A stretch of DNA of 64,000 nt from Xiheicaenibacterium sp046351325 (GTDB lineage Bacteria; Myxococcota_A; Polyangia; Polyangiales; Polyangiaceae). The stretch's first letter is position 1, and each line of letters opens with the position of its first letter. The notes under the pieces were generated by a model. The model was not told where the DNA came from and made no database searches. It saw nothing but the letters and a program-made list of their open reading frames with translations. Positions 1 to 9,493 of the stretch are shown here, in pieces. Made by a program: the position numbers and the translations under genes. The stretch covers positions 328,140 through 392,139 of the forward strand of contig JAXLYR010000011.1 of assembly GCA_046351325.1 (NCBI GenBank), given 5' to 3'.

Positions 1-31
1 CGCCGCGACGGATGTACTAGACTCCGCCGCC

Positions 32-799
32 ATGAAGACGGTCCTCCTCGCGGGAGGCCTCGGTACCAGGCTCTCCGAGCACACCGACCTCAAGCCCAAG
101 CCCATGCTGGAGATCGGGCCGCAACCGATCCTCTGGCACATCATGAACATCTACGCGACCCACGGGTTCAGCGACTTCGTGGTGGCGTGCGGATACAAGG
201 GCGAGGTCATCAAAGAGTACTTCCATTCCTTTTACATCCGTAACGCAGACTACGTGGTGAATCTCAAGGATGGCTCGGAGCAGGTGCTCCGCTCCAAGTC
301 CCCCGATTGGAAGATCGCGGTGGTCGACACGGGGCTGCACACGCGCACCGGCGGTCGCATCCTGCGCCTCAAAGACTGGCTCGGCGGCGCCCGCTTCATG
401 GCGACGTATGGGGACGGCGTCGGCGACGTCGACATCGGGGCTGTCGTGCGCTTCCACGAGCAGCACAAGAAGCTCGCCACCGTCACCGCCGTGCGCCCAC
501 CCGCGCGCTTCGGTGGGCTCTCGCTCGACGGTCCGTTCGTGCGCGAGTTCTCGGAGAAGCCGCAGACCGGCGAGGGCTGGATCAACGGCGGCTTCTTCGT
601 CTTCGAGCCCGAGGTCCTCGACTACATCAAGGGCGACTCCACCGATCTCGAGCGCGAGCCCCTCGAGAAGCTCGCGGCCGACGGGCAGCTCGTGGCCTAT
701 CAGCATCACGGGTTTTGGCAGCCGATGGACACGCTGCGCGAGAAGCGCCTGCTCGAGTCGATGTGGGAGAGCGGTCAGGCACCATGGAAGATCTGGTAG
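32..799 (+). CDS. rfbF: Glucose-1-phosphate cytidylyltransferase
   Basis: The 255-residue product converts glucose 1-phosphate and CTP to CDP-glucose, the first step towards CDP-linked 3,6-dideoxyhexoses or related sugars of surface polysaccharide. The N-terminus has the nucleotidyltransferase signature LAGGLGTRL, followed by KPKPMLEIG, and the central part has YGDGVGDVD for metal and sugar-phosphate binding. Length matches RfbF/DdhA enzymes. The ATG at 32 lies exactly at the start of the signature. The stop lies inside the next gene (rfbG), a 16-nt overlap that suggests translational coupling. It is probably the tail of an O-antigen-type cluster running off the left edge. Confidence 0.95.
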   Translation: MKTVLLAGGLGTRLSEHTDLKPKPMLEIGPQPILWHIMNIYATHGFSDFVVACGYKGEVIKEYFHSFYIRNADYVVNLKDGSEQVLRSKSPDWKIAVVDTGLHTRTGGRILRLKDWLGGARFMATYGDGVGDVDIGAVVRFHEQHKKLATVTAVRPPARFGGLSLDGPFVREFSEKPQTGEGWINGGFFVFEPEVLDYIKGDSTDLEREPLEKLAADGQLVAYQHHGFWQPMDTLREKRLLESMWESGQAPWKIW

Positions 800-1896
800 G
801 CGCGCTGCGCCGGCACTACGAAAATCGAAGCGTTCTCGTCACGGGGCACACGGGCTTCAAGGGGACGTGGCTCTCCCATTGGCTGATGAAGCTGGGGGCG
901 CGCGTATCGGGATATGCCCTCGCGCCCGACACGACCCCGAGCCTCTTCGAGCTCACGCATATGAGCGCGCGCGTCCCGACGACGCTCGCCGATCTCGGCG
1001 AGCTCGCGACGCTCCGTGAGACCTTCGAGCGCAGCCAGCCTGATACGGTGTTTCACCTCGCCGCTCAGCCGCTCGTGCGCAAGAGCTACCGCGTCCCGGT
1101 CGAGACCTTCGCGACGAACGTGATGGGCACGGTGCACCTGCTCGAGTGCGCGCGGCACACCCCTTCGGTGAAGACGGTGGTCATCGTCACGAGCGACAAA
1201 TGCTACGAGAACCTCGAGCACATATGGCCTTATCGGGAGACGGATCGCATGGGCGGTCACGACCCTTACAGCGCCAGCAAGGGCTGCGCTGAGCTCGTGA
1301 CCGCGGCCTATCGCTCGTCGTTCCTGCGCGATCGCGGCGTGGGCGTCGCGTCGGCCCGCGCGGGCAACGTGATCGGCGGCGGCGACTGGGCCGAAGATCG
1401 GCTTATCCCGGATATCGTCCGCGGCGCGGCGAGCGGCACACCGGTCTTGATCCGTAATCCCGCCTCGACGCGCCCGTGGCAGCACGTCCTCGAGCCGCTA
1501 TCCGGTTATCTGATGCTCGGGATGTGCGTCTCACAAGACCCGACGCGCTTCGCCGACGGCTGGAATTTCGGCCCCAACGAGGGTGAAGACGGCGTCCCCG
1601 CCGGCCGCGTCGCGACCCAATTCAGCAAAGAGCTCGGCCGCGGCGAAATCGTCCTCGGGCAGGCCCCGCCCGACGCCGCCCTCCACGAGGCTCGGCTCCT
1701 CCGAGTCGACTCGACCAAAGCCCGAGTCGAGCTCGGGTTCCGCCCGCGCCTCACCCTCGACGACGCGCTCTCGATGACCGCCGAGTTCTACCGCGCGAAC
1801 CTCGATTGGTCGGGGCCGCGCCCCCCCGAATCCACCGGCCCCGAGCGCGCCCTGCTCGAGGAACAGATTGGCCGTTACGAGCAGAGAATGGGATGA
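784..1896 (+). CDS. rfbG: CDP-glucose 4,6-dehydratase
   Basis: The 370-residue extended short-chain dehydrogenase acts on the CDP-glucose made by the upstream enzyme, giving CDP-4-keto-6-deoxyglucose. Visible signatures are the NAD-binding TGHTGFKG near residue 20, the TSDKCYEN segment typical of this family, and the catalytic YxxxK in DPYSASKGCAE. The frame is open well upstream, but the ATG at 784 is chosen because the Rossmann motif follows at the usual distance. The gene overlaps rfbF by 16 nt and the next glycosyltransferase by 4 nt (ATGA), so the three are almost certainly one operon. Confidence 0.94.
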   Translation: MEDLVGALRRHYENRSVLVTGHTGFKGTWLSHWLMKLGARVSGYALAPDTTPSLFELTHMSARVPTTLADLGELATLRETFERSQPDTVFHLAAQPLVRKSYRVPVETFATNVMGTVHLLECARHTPSVKTVVIVTSDKCYENLEHIWPYRETDRMGGHDPYSASKGCAELVTAAYRSSFLRDRGVGVASARAGNVIGGGDWAEDRLIPDIVRGAASGTPVLIRNPASTRPWQHVLEPLSGYLMLGMCVSQDPTRFADGWNFGPNEGEDGVPAGRVATQFSKELGRGEIVLGQAPPDAALHEARLLRVDSTKARVELGFRPRLTLDDALSMTAEFYRANLDWSGPRPPESTGPERALLEEQIGRYEQRMG

Positions 1897-2969
1897 ACAA
1901 CTTGGGCTCGCGTTCGCTCGCCCAACAGGGGAACTCGTTCCCCTCGCTTCGCTCGGCGAACAAGCTGCTCTCGATCGTGGTGCCCGTCTACAACGAAGAG
2001 GGCAACATCGAGCCGCTGCACGCCGCCGTCTGCGAGGCCCTCGCGCCGCTCGCGCCCCGCTATGACCTCGAGTTCGTCTTCACCGACAACCACTCGAAGG
2101 ACGGGACGTTCGCCGAGCTCACGCGGCTCGCGGCGCGCGACCCTCGGGTCCGCGTCTTCCGCTTCTCGCGCAACTTCGGCTTTCAGCGCTCCATCTATAC
2201 CGGTTATCTCAAGGCCCGCGGCGACGCAGCCATCCAGATCGACTGCGACCTCCAGGACCCTCCGTCGGTCATCCTCGAGTTCGTGCGCGAGTGGGAGCAG
2301 GGCTCGAAGATCGTCTACGGCGTCCGCAAGAAGCGGGTCGAGGGCTTCGCGATCACGCTGACCCGCAAGATCTTCTATCGCCTAGTCGACTTCCTCTCCG
2401 AGGATCGACTCCCGCACGACGCTGGCGACTTCCGCCTCGTCGACCGCAAGGTCCTCGACATCCTCGAGCGCATCCGCGACCAAAAACCCTATTTGCGGGG
2501 CACGCTCGCGACCCTCGGCTTCGCCCAAAAGGGCGTCGAATACGACCGCGCCGGGCGCGTCCGCGGCGAGAGCAAATTCCGCCTTCGAGATCTGTTCGGC
2601 CTGGCGATCGACGGCATCCTCGCGCACTCGATCGTCCCGCTGCGCGTCGCGACCTATACGGGCCTCGTGGTGAGCGTGCTCACCTTCTTCATGATTGGGG
2701 TCTACGTCATCGGCCGCATGGTCTTCGGCCAGCAGTGGCCGCCCGGCTTCGCGACGACCACGGTGCTCCTGCTCTCGTCGCTCAGCCTGAACGCCATCTT
2801 CCTCGGGATCATCGGCGAGTACGTCGGCCGCATCTACGTGCAAGTCCGCAGTCGGCCGCTCACCATCATCGAGCGCACCATCGACGTCGACGGCCAGGCG
2901 CCCGACCCCGCGGCGCCCCAGCTCCACGATGACGAGATCGTCGACTCGATGCCGCGCCGCCGGCACTGA
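1893..2969 (+). CDS. Polyprenyl-phosphate-type family 2 glycosyltransferase
   Basis: The 358-residue product looks like the GtrB/ArnC/dolichyl-phosphate mannosyltransferase class, which transfers a sugar from a nucleotide sugar to a polyprenyl phosphate on the cytoplasmic face of the inner membrane. It has the GT-A start LLSIVVPVYNEEGNI, the metal-binding QIDCDLQDPP, and two C-terminal membrane segments at about residues 250-280 and 287-312. The ATG overlaps the rfbG stop (ATGA). Context suggests a role in lipopolysaccharide or other surface glycan assembly. The sugar cannot be told from sequence. About 28 extra residues precede the GT-A domain. Confidence 0.88.
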   Translation: MNNLGSRSLAQQGNSFPSLRSANKLLSIVVPVYNEEGNIEPLHAAVCEALAPLAPRYDLEFVFTDNHSKDGTFAELTRLAARDPRVRVFRFSRNFGFQRSIYTGYLKARGDAAIQIDCDLQDPPSVILEFVREWEQGSKIVYGVRKKRVEGFAITLTRKIFYRLVDFLSEDRLPHDAGDFRLVDRKVLDILERIRDQKPYLRGTLATLGFAQKGVEYDRAGRVRGESKFRLRDLFGLAIDGILAHSIVPLRVATYTGLVVSVLTFFMIGVYVIGRMVFGQQWPPGFATTTVLLLSSLSLNAIFLGIIGEYVGRIYVQVRSRPLTIIERTIDVDGQAPDPAAPQLHDDEIVDSMPRRRH

Positions 2970-3014
2970 AGCCCGCGCTTGCCGCCGCGCTCCAGCGCCC
3001 CCAGAATTCCCATC

Positions 3015-3743
3015 ATGCAGCGCCTCGGTCGATGTCTCTTGGCTGGAGTCGTCGCGTTCCTGACGGGTTGCGCCGGTATCTACGGGCCAATCCTCGACCC
3101 CGATGTCCCGCCGTTCCAAGCGGTCTATTCGCTCTACGGCGATGACGGCGAGTTCGGCGACGCCATCGTCACGAGCCGCGGCATCACGGACGACAACTCC
3201 GGCGATGACGCGCGCGCGCTCATCTCGGTCAGCGTCCGCATCGCGAACCACACGCCCCGCGGCGCCCGCGTCGACGCGCGCACCGTCCACATCGAGTGGG
3301 CCCTGGCGAACGGCGATCGCTTGAACCAAGACCAGATCACCGCTGTGGATCGCCACGTCTCGGTCGTCGCGGACGGCGCGGCCCAGGTCGACGCAGTCTT
3401 CACGCTGCCCGCGGGATACCCGGCTACCAGCGTCCGCGCGTTCGCGGTCGCGTGGTCTTATCAGCGCGAGGGTGAGACCTACTCCAAGCTCACCACGTTC
3501 GCGGTCGGCGCTCGCACTGCCCAGCCCGTCGTCGTCGACGGCCCGCTCGGCTACCCGTACGCGCCTGATCCCATGTTCGGACAACGCCCCTATCCGTATG
3601 TCGACCCGTGGGCTGCTCCCGTCCTGCAGCCCAGCCCGACCTACGACCCGACCTATCCGACGTATCCGACGTACCCGACTTGGACCTGGGGCCCGTCGCA
3701 ACCCGCGATGCGCACTCCGGCGCACCCGACGCTCAATCCTTGA
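3015..3743 (+). CDS. Predicted lipoprotein with C-terminal YPT repeats
   Basis: The 242-residue protein is exported: MQRLGRCLLAGVVAFLTGC ends in a lipobox (LTGC). The body resembles no enzyme I recognise and may be a beta-sandwich domain. Near the C-terminus there is a Pro/Tyr-rich stretch with tandem YPT triplets encoded by 9-nt DNA repeats around 3640-3680. The frame opens with a TTG at 2979, but the ATG at 3015 puts the signal peptide at the N-terminus and is preferred. It lies 45 nt after the glycosyltransferase and could be co-transcribed. Function unknown. Confidence 0.72.
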   Translation: MQRLGRCLLAGVVAFLTGCAGIYGPILDPDVPPFQAVYSLYGDDGEFGDAIVTSRGITDDNSGDDARALISVSVRIANHTPRGARVDARTVHIEWALANGDRLNQDQITAVDRHVSVVADGAAQVDAVFTLPAGYPATSVRAFAVAWSYQREGETYSKLTTFAVGARTAQPVVVDGPLGYPYAPDPMFGQRPYPYVDPWAAPVLQPSPTYDPTYPTYPTYPTWTWGPSQPAMRTPAHPTLNP

Positions 3744-3840
3744 ACGTCGTTATATAATCCACTCTCCCGGCTTCGTTCCGCCGAACTCGCAGCGCTACCG
3801 CGCTCGACACGGCGCCGCTCGGCGCGCCCAGGCGCTGCGC

Positions 3841-4632
3841 TCAGGGTCGTAGGGTGCTCAAGCCCGACAGCCACGCCTCGGCCATCTTGTCATAACCGAC
3901 CTCGTTCGGGTGGATGCCGTCCGCGAGGTCCTCCAGAGTCACCGTTGCGTGCATATCGACGAACGAGATGTTCATACCCTCGCTCGCTCGCTCCTCGACG
4001 AGGTCGCTCGCTAGATCGTTGAACTCCACGATCATCTCGTCCTCCACTTCACCGTCGATCGGGACGAGGCCAGCCACGACGAGCGCCGCGTTCGGGCTGG
4101 TCGCGGCGATGGTGTCGAGGAGGCTCACGAAGCGCGCCTCTACGGTCTCCAGGTCAGCGTCATTGAGGATATCGTTCGTGCCGATGTGCACGAGGATGAT
4201 GTCCGGCGAATAGGTAGTCAGCGTATCGGACATAATCGCGTCGAGCTCGTCGATGCGCCAACCCGAGTGGCCCTCGTGGTCTTTGTCGCTCAGCTCGTCG
4301 GGTCCATTCTGTAGGCTCCCGACAAAGTCGATATCGGCGCCCGCAGCCTGGAGCTCCGCCCATAGCTTGATGCGATAGCCGCCCGGTACGTTGTATCCGT
4401 CGGTGATCGAGTCACCGAGAGGCATTATCCGACAAGGACCGTCGGTCGGGCACGGCAGAGCCGCCTTCACCAATCCGCTGTCCGTCGTCCCACCCGCGTT
4501 GTTGTCCCGTCCCCTCAACGACACATCAATCGCACCGCCGCCGACGCCTCCCGCACCCGAGACCTCCGCCGCGTTCGAAGAGCACGCCGACGCGAAACCC
4601 AAGACGAGACCCACAAGAACCATCGTTCTCAT
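3841..4632 (-). CDS. SGNH/GDSL-family hydrolase lipoprotein
   Basis: The 263-residue secreted esterase-like protein has all the SGNH blocks: block I MPLGDSITDG with the nucleophile Ser, the block III HIGTNDIL segment, and the C-terminal block V DGIHPNEVGY with the catalytic Asp and His. Family members remove acyl groups from lipids, sugars or peptidoglycan; the substrate here is unknown. The start at 4632 gives a lipoprotein signal ending FASAC. Upstream codons back to 4731 are open but would bury the signal. It is divergent from the DKNYY gene and convergent with the upstream lipoprotein gene. Confidence 0.87.
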   Translation of the reverse strand: MRTMVLVGLVLGFASACSSNAAEVSGAGGVGGGAIDVSLRGRDNNAGGTTDSGLVKAALPCPTDGPCRIMPLGDSITDGYNVPGGYRIKLWAELQAAGADIDFVGSLQNGPDELSDKDHEGHSGWRIDELDAIMSDTLTTYSPDIILVHIGTNDILNDADLETVEARFVSLLDTIAATSPNAALVVAGLVPIDGEVEDEMIVEFNDLASDLVEERASEGMNISFVDMHATVTLEDLADGIHPNEVGYDKMAEAWLSGLSTLRP

Positions 4633-4806
4633 GATTGCTTCGGTGCTTGGGGCGCGCCGAGCGTGTTGCGGATTGATGTACCGAATATGTTCGAACTCTA
4701 ACACTCCGACAAGCCAACAGGGCGGATCCATCCCTCGTTGCCCTCGGAAACAATCTCCCGAACCCGGTCAGCCGAAGTGTAAAGCACACGCTACGAGGCT
4801 TGGAGC

Positions 4807-5751
4807 ATGTTCATCAAACACCACGGCAAGATCCGCCCCGGCACAGAGAGTTGGCGGCAACCGATCCCTGGTGCGGACGTCGCGAGTTTCGAAGCGCTGA
4901 GCCCGGATTTTGCGCGCGACGACCGACACGTCTACTGGCGCAACCATATCGTCGAGGAGGCAAACCCCACGTCGTTCGTCGTGCTCGACGCCACGACGGG
5001 AAAGGATGCAGCCGGCATCTTCATACAGGGGTCGCGCTACCAGAGCTCGAACCAGCTCGACCTGCCGTCCTTGGTTCACCTTGGCGGGCCGTTCTTCCGC
5101 GACGAGGTAGGCGTGATTTGCATCTATTACACCTACGATTCCTTCGACGACTTCCGCCTGGACGCCGAAGCGGAGACCTTCGAGCCACTCGCGCGCCCAT
5201 TCGGTAGGGATCGTCGCCACCTCTTCAACCACCAGGTGATCGAGTCGGGCCTCTGCGCAAAGACCTTTGAGACGTTCCATCCGGACTTCGCGCGAGACCG
5301 CAATGGTGTCTACTTCCTCGTTCACGGCGGCAAGGACACCGGCACAGTCGGCCTCAACAAGTTGGCCGGCGCTGACCCGCTCCGCTTCCGAGTCCTCGGC
5401 GACAACTATGCGTCAGACGGCGACCGCGTGTTCTGGTTCTTCAACTGCGGGAGCGTCGCGCGCCGACAAGACTGCAAGATCGAGTGCCGTGTCGTCGACG
5501 GCGCTTCGGCGCCTACCTTCGCAGTGCTTCAGTCCGGCCCCGACGCACAAGGCATTCTGCCGGACGGCTACGACCGGGACCGCCTATTCCTCTCGGGGCG
5601 CGCGCTTCCCCTGGGGAAGACGGACTTCTCGGTCCGCGTCACGAGCCCCGGTCGAGCGGAGCTCCTCTTCTTGGATCTGGATCGATTGGAACGCTACCTG
5701 GCCGAGGCCGACGAGGGGACGGCCCTCAATGTGAGCAGATCGCCCGCTTGA
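4807..5751 (+). CDS. DKNYY-repeat protein
   Basis: The 314-residue protein is built from repeated units of the DKNYY type, in which a short 'F/Y-x-R/K-D-x-x-x-V/L-Y/F-W/F' pattern recurs (FARDDRHVYW, FGRDRRHLF, FARDRNGVYF, YASDGDRVFWF, YDRDRLFLSG). Such repeats are common in proteins of unknown function. No signal peptide is seen. The 3' end overlaps the convergent membrane-protein gene by 26 nt. Confidence 0.72.
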   Translation: MFIKHHGKIRPGTESWRQPIPGADVASFEALSPDFARDDRHVYWRNHIVEEANPTSFVVLDATTGKDAAGIFIQGSRYQSSNQLDLPSLVHLGGPFFRDEVGVICIYYTYDSFDDFRLDAEAETFEPLARPFGRDRRHLFNHQVIESGLCAKTFETFHPDFARDRNGVYFLVHGGKDTGTVGLNKLAGADPLRFRVLGDNYASDGDRVFWFFNCGSVARRQDCKIECRVVDGASAPTFAVLQSGPDAQGILPDGYDRDRLFLSGRALPLGKTDFSVRVTSPGRAELLFLDLDRLERYLAEADEGTALNVSRSPA

Positions 5752-6442
5752 GCGAGCGCCGCGCCTCACCGGACTTCTTGCTCGAGACCGAAGACGGCGG
5801 GTCCTCGAAGTAATAGTCGACGTGCTCGAGCGTGTAGAACTGCTGGCCGTCGAGCCCCTCGTCGCCGTGGCTGTCTGCGGAGGAGAGCGCGCCGTAGACG
5901 GTCTCGAAGAGGCCGTAACACGACTTCGAGAGCGGCGTCGCCAGGTGCTCGCCGTTCATCTCGACGTCGCCGGAGAAGTCGTCGACGCGCTCGTCGTCGA
6001 TCGCTGCCTGGAACTTGCGGTTACCGACCGGTAAGCTCGTGACCTCGTGTTTGCCAGGCGCGAGGCGAATCTCGCGCGTCTCGTCGACGACGAAGACGAC
6101 GTCTTTGTTCGTGGGGTTGTCGAAGGCGACAGTGCCGTAAGCGAACAGTGAGGTCGCGCCGCCGCCGAGGACGCTCGCAAGTGGGAGCACGGCGCGCCAC
6201 GAGTTCGGCCGCTCGCTCCGCAGCACGGCGATCCCGATACCGGCGATGACGACGCCGAGGACTGCGGGCACCCAACGAGGACTGAAGAGCCAAATCCGGG
6301 CGAGTGCGAGGGGCGCCGGCACGAGCAACGCCATCACGATAAGCCGGACCATCGACAGACCGGTCGCCTGCGCAGCGGGTGCAGCGGTGGCAGCCGCAAC
6401 AGGCGGCGGCATAGGGGCGTTCGGAGCAGGCGCAACGTTCAT
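5726..6442 (-). CDS. Predicted membrane protein, unknown function
   Basis: The 238-residue product has an Ala/Pro-rich N-terminus followed by two or three hydrophobic segments (about residues 30-55, 60-75 and 85-105), then a soluble domain of about 130 residues containing VVFVVDETREIRLAPGKHEV, which resembles a small beta domain. The start at 6442 is chosen because GAGGT lies about 9 nt upstream on this strand. I recognise no family. It converges on the DKNYY gene. Confidence 0.62.
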   Translation of the reverse strand: MNVAPAPNAPMPPPVAAATAAPAAQATGLSMVRLIVMALLVPAPLALARIWLFSPRWVPAVLGVVIAGIGIAVLRSERPNSWRAVLPLASVLGGGATSLFAYGTVAFDNPTNKDVVFVVDETREIRLAPGKHEVTSLPVGNRKFQAAIDDERVDDFSGDVEMNGEHLATPLSKSCYGLFETVYGALSSADSHGDEGLDGQQFYTLEHVDYYFEDPPSSVSSKKSGEARRSLKRAICSH

Positions 6443-6850
6443 CGGGGTTACCTCGCGCGGCGGTGTACGCGGTTGTGTGGCCCGACCTTCCCCGATTCGT
6501 CGGGGGCTCAATCCGCCTTTCATGCGCTCCGCGCCCCCCGATTCGATTGGCGATTAGCGCGTTGCGCGCAACGCTGTCAGGGATCGACGAGCCTCGGCGT
6601 CCGAGGGCCGCTGAGGTCCGATATGCAACCCCGAGTCAGCCACAACGCCGTATCCCGCAGTGCGGGTTCGCGCGTGCTCGCTCGGCGGCGCCTCGATCTC
6701 TCTCAGCTCGGACGCGTCGCCGCATCGATGTGAGCCGCGTCGTCCCGAGCGCTCTTCGGCGCGCGTAGCCCTCTCCAAAGAGGGGCTGCGCGGCCACGGG
6801 CGACGCGGCGCGGTTCGTCGTCAACCCGAGCAAACCGAGAGAGATTCATC
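6443..6850. other. Intergenic region between divergent genes
   Basis: These 408 bp separate the starts of the divergent membrane protein and EF-G genes. Small overlapping open frames exist on both strands, but none has a recognisable domain or a convincing ribosome site. It probably holds two promoters, and possibly an untranslated leader for the EF-G gene. I saw no riboswitch-like structure I could name. Confidence 0.5.
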
Positions 6851-8887
6851 ATGCCACGCCATACCAGTTCTTCTGGGGACTCGATTCGCTGGGGGGCTGA
6901 AGCCGCCCCTCGAACCGCCCTGATCCGCAATGTCGGTGTCGTCGCTCACGTCGACGCTGGCAAGACGACGCTGACAGAGCGCATCCTCCACGCGACCGGT
7001 CGCATCCACGCGCTCGGCAGCGTGGACGCTGGGTCCACTGTCACGGACTCCGATCCTCGCGAGCGGGCGCGCGGCATCACCATCGCCGCCGCGGCGGTCA
7101 CGCTCGAGCACCGCAATCACGCGATCACGCTCATCGACACACCCGGGCACGTCGACTTCTCGGTAGAGGTCGAGCGGAGCTTGCGTGTGCTCGACGGCGC
7201 GATCGTGGTGCTCGACGCGGCCGCGGGCGTCGAGCCTCAGACCGAGTCGGTTTGGCGACGAGCGGACGAACGGGGTATTCCCCGCGTCGTCTTCGTCAAC
7301 AAGATCGATCGGGCCGGGGCCGACTTCTCCCTCGCGGTTCGATCCATCCACGAGACGCTGCTCTCGAAGGGCGACTCGCGGACGACGGTGTCCGTGGTCG
7401 TGCCCGCCGCCGACGGTGACGGGCTCGTTCACCTCGCTCACCGACTTCGGATCAAGGCCGGGCCGCGCTCGACCGACGTGACTTGCCCGCTCGACGAGCA
7501 CCTCGCGGAGCTCCACGCGGCGGATCGCGAGCGCCTCGTCGAGGCGTGCGCGGCGGTCGACGACGGCGTCTGCGAGGCCTATTTGGCAGGGCGCGACGTC
7601 TCGGCGGACGACCTGTTGCGGGCGCTGCGGCGCGCGACTCTGGGTGGATCCGTAATCCCGATATTCGCCGGTTCGGCCAAGCAGGGACTCGGGGTCACGA
7701 CGCTGCTCGACGGGGTCGTCGACCTCTTGCCCGCACCCGAACCACGAGGAGATCACCTCGCGGCGCTCTGCTTCAAAGGCACTTACGACGGCTTCGGGCA
7801 GCGCATGTTCGTGCGCGTCTATTCCGGAGTCCTTCACAAGGGTGACAGAGTGATGGCTTTCAACAAAGGCAGAGTCCTGCGCGTGGGTCGATTGGTCCGT
7901 GTCTTCGGTGACGCGGCCCAGGAGATCGACGCCGTTGGACCTGGAGAGATAGGCGCCCTCGTGGGCCTCGAGCTCGCGTCGGGCGAGACGCTGTGTGACC
8001 CGAGCGAGCCCGTGTGCCTCGAGGGGCTCACCGTTCCTCAACCGGTCTTGGCGATGGCGATCGAGCCGAAGACCCAAGAGGATCGCGCGAAGCTCGGGCC
8101 GGCCCTCGCGCGGCTCGCGCTCGAAGATCCCTCTCTCCGGCTCACGACCGACCCCGAGACCGGTCAATCGCTGCTCTCGGGTCTCGGCGAGCTGCACCTC
8201 GAGGTGACGCTCGAGAAGCTGCGAGACGCTCACCGCGTGTCGGTGCGCGCCTCGGAGCCGCAAGTCGCCTATCGAGAGACCATTACCCGACCCGTCGAAA
8301 TGGAGGTCAAGCACGTCAAACAATCCGGTGGTCCAGGGCAGTATGCCCACGTCCGAATCGTCGTAGAACCGGCCCCGCGGGGCTCGGGGATCACGTTCGA
8401 AGACCGATGTGTCGGCAGCACCGTCCCGAAGACCTACGTGCCCGCGGTGGAGGCTGGGATAAGGCAGGGCGCCCTGATCGGGCCGCTCGGCGGATACCCG
8501 GTTACCGACTTCGCGGTCGCGCTCGTCGGGGGCGGGACGCACCCGAACGACTCGAGTGAGCTCGCGTTCGAGATCGCGGCGAAGACCGCGATCGAGGCCG
8601 CGATCAGGGCCGCAGCGCCGCTCATGCTCGAGCCGGTCATGCGCCTCGAGATCCTGACTCCGGAGTCCGGGCTCGGCGCTGTCCTCGGTGATCTTGCCGC
8701 TCGACGCGGACGGGTCTCCGAGCTCGGCGCGCGAGGTGGATTGCACACGATCGCCGCGACGGCTCCGCTCGCGGAGCTCATGGGATATGCGACCGAGCTC
8801 CGGTCGCGCACCCAGGGCCGCGGGTCGGCCTCGCTGGCGTTCGCGCGCTACGACCCAGTCCCCGCGCGTTCGGTCGCCCGCGCTTGA
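6851..8887 (+). CDS. fusA: Elongation factor G (EF-G family translocase)
   Basis: The 678-residue GTPase catalyses ribosome translocation or a related ribosomal step. All G motifs are visible: G1 AHVDAGKTT (residues 32-40), G2 RGITI, G3 DTPGH, G4 NKID and a G5-like GSAKQG. Domains II-V follow at normal length, with the domain IV segment QSGGPGQYAHV. About 25 extra residues precede the G domain. It stands alone rather than in a str operon (no rpsL, rpsG or tuf nearby), so it may be a second EF-G paralogue; the window cannot settle that. A strong terminator follows. Confidence 0.93.
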   Translation: MPRHTSSSGDSIRWGAEAAPRTALIRNVGVVAHVDAGKTTLTERILHATGRIHALGSVDAGSTVTDSDPRERARGITIAAAAVTLEHRNHAITLIDTPGHVDFSVEVERSLRVLDGAIVVLDAAAGVEPQTESVWRRADERGIPRVVFVNKIDRAGADFSLAVRSIHETLLSKGDSRTTVSVVVPAADGDGLVHLAHRLRIKAGPRSTDVTCPLDEHLAELHAADRERLVEACAAVDDGVCEAYLAGRDVSADDLLRALRRATLGGSVIPIFAGSAKQGLGVTTLLDGVVDLLPAPEPRGDHLAALCFKGTYDGFGQRMFVRVYSGVLHKGDRVMAFNKGRVLRVGRLVRVFGDAAQEIDAVGPGEIGALVGLELASGETLCDPSEPVCLEGLTVPQPVLAMAIEPKTQEDRAKLGPALARLALEDPSLRLTTDPETGQSLLSGLGELHLEVTLEKLRDAHRVSVRASEPQVAYRETITRPVEMEVKHVKQSGGPGQYAHVRIVVEPAPRGSGITFEDRCVGSTVPKTYVPAVEAGIRQGALIGPLGGYPVTDFAVALVGGGTHPNDSSELAFEIAAKTAIEAAIRAAAPLMLEPVMRLEILTPESGLGAVLGDLAARRGRVSELGARGGLHTIAATAPLAELMGYATELRSRTQGRGSASLAFARYDPVPARSVARA

Positions 8888-8900
8888 TCTCGAGACCGGG

Positions 8901-8940
8901 GCCCGCCTGATCCGAAATGGGTCGGGCGGGCTCCCTTTTT
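8901..8940 (+). terminator. Rho-independent terminator of the EF-G gene
   Basis: A 13-bp stem (8901-8913 pairing with 8919-8931, two G-T pairs) with a GAAAT loop is followed by CTCCC-type bases and a TTTTT run at 8936-8940. It starts 13 nt after the EF-G stop. The T run overlaps the stop codon of the convergent lipoprotein gene. Confidence 0.88.
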
Positions 8941-9460
8941 ACGCGCCCTTCTTACGATTGAGCTGAATCCCGTTCATGGCCTGCGAGCGCCCTTTGCAGC
9001 CGTCCTCGACGAGCTTGAACGTGATGCTCCCGCAGCCCTCGCCCCAGGTCGCGGTGTATTTACCCTCTTGACCCTTGGCGCAGGAGAAGCGCCCGGACGA
9101 CTCTCCGGTATTGGAGATCGAGAAGTTGCCCTTGTCGTCCAGTTTGAAGGCGCCGACATTCTTGGCGACGGGATTGACCCATTCGCTCTTGCCGTCCTCT
9201 CCGAAGGTTACAGTGATGTCCTTGTTGTTCATCGGAGTCGGCCCTGGCATGGTCTTTCCGGCGAACTCACCGACGAGCTTGCAAGCGCCTGCGGTCGCTG
9301 CGCTCGACGCGGCGGGCGCCGCGGACGCGCTCGCGGGCGCCGACGACGACGCCGCTCCGGCGCCGCTGCTCTTCGCCGAGGCGCTGCCCCCTGACCCGCT
9401 CGACTCCTTCGACCCACAACCCGCCAATACGACGAGCGACAACACGAATAGGCGATTCAT
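8939..9460 (-). CDS. Small predicted lipoprotein
   Basis: The 173-residue protein has a classic lipoprotein signal (MNRLFVLSLVVLAGC), then a Ser/Gly/Ala-rich linker of about 45 residues, and a compact globular domain of about 105 residues with paired Cys. The folded part has the feel of a small beta-barrel with PMNNKDITVTFGEDGKSEWV, but I cannot assign a family. It converges with the EF-G gene. Confidence 0.68.
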   Translation of the reverse strand: MNRLFVLSLVVLAGCGSKESSGSGGSASAKSSGAGAASSSAPASASAAPAASSAATAGACKLVGEFAGKTMPGPTPMNNKDITVTFGEDGKSEWVNPVAKNVGAFKLDDKGNFSISNTGESSGRFSCAKGQEGKYTATWGEGCGSITFKLVEDGCKGRSQAMNGIQLNRKKGA

Positions 9461-9493
9461 CCAAACATCGTAGGAGCCTTCGCGCGGGGCGGC

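Noticed and set aside
3640..3680. Tandem 9-bp repeats
   Set aside because: They encode the YPT repeats of a lipoprotein and need no other explanation.
6821..8746. 641-codon open frame on the minus strand
   Set aside because: Antisense to EF-G, whose GTPase motifs are unmistakable.
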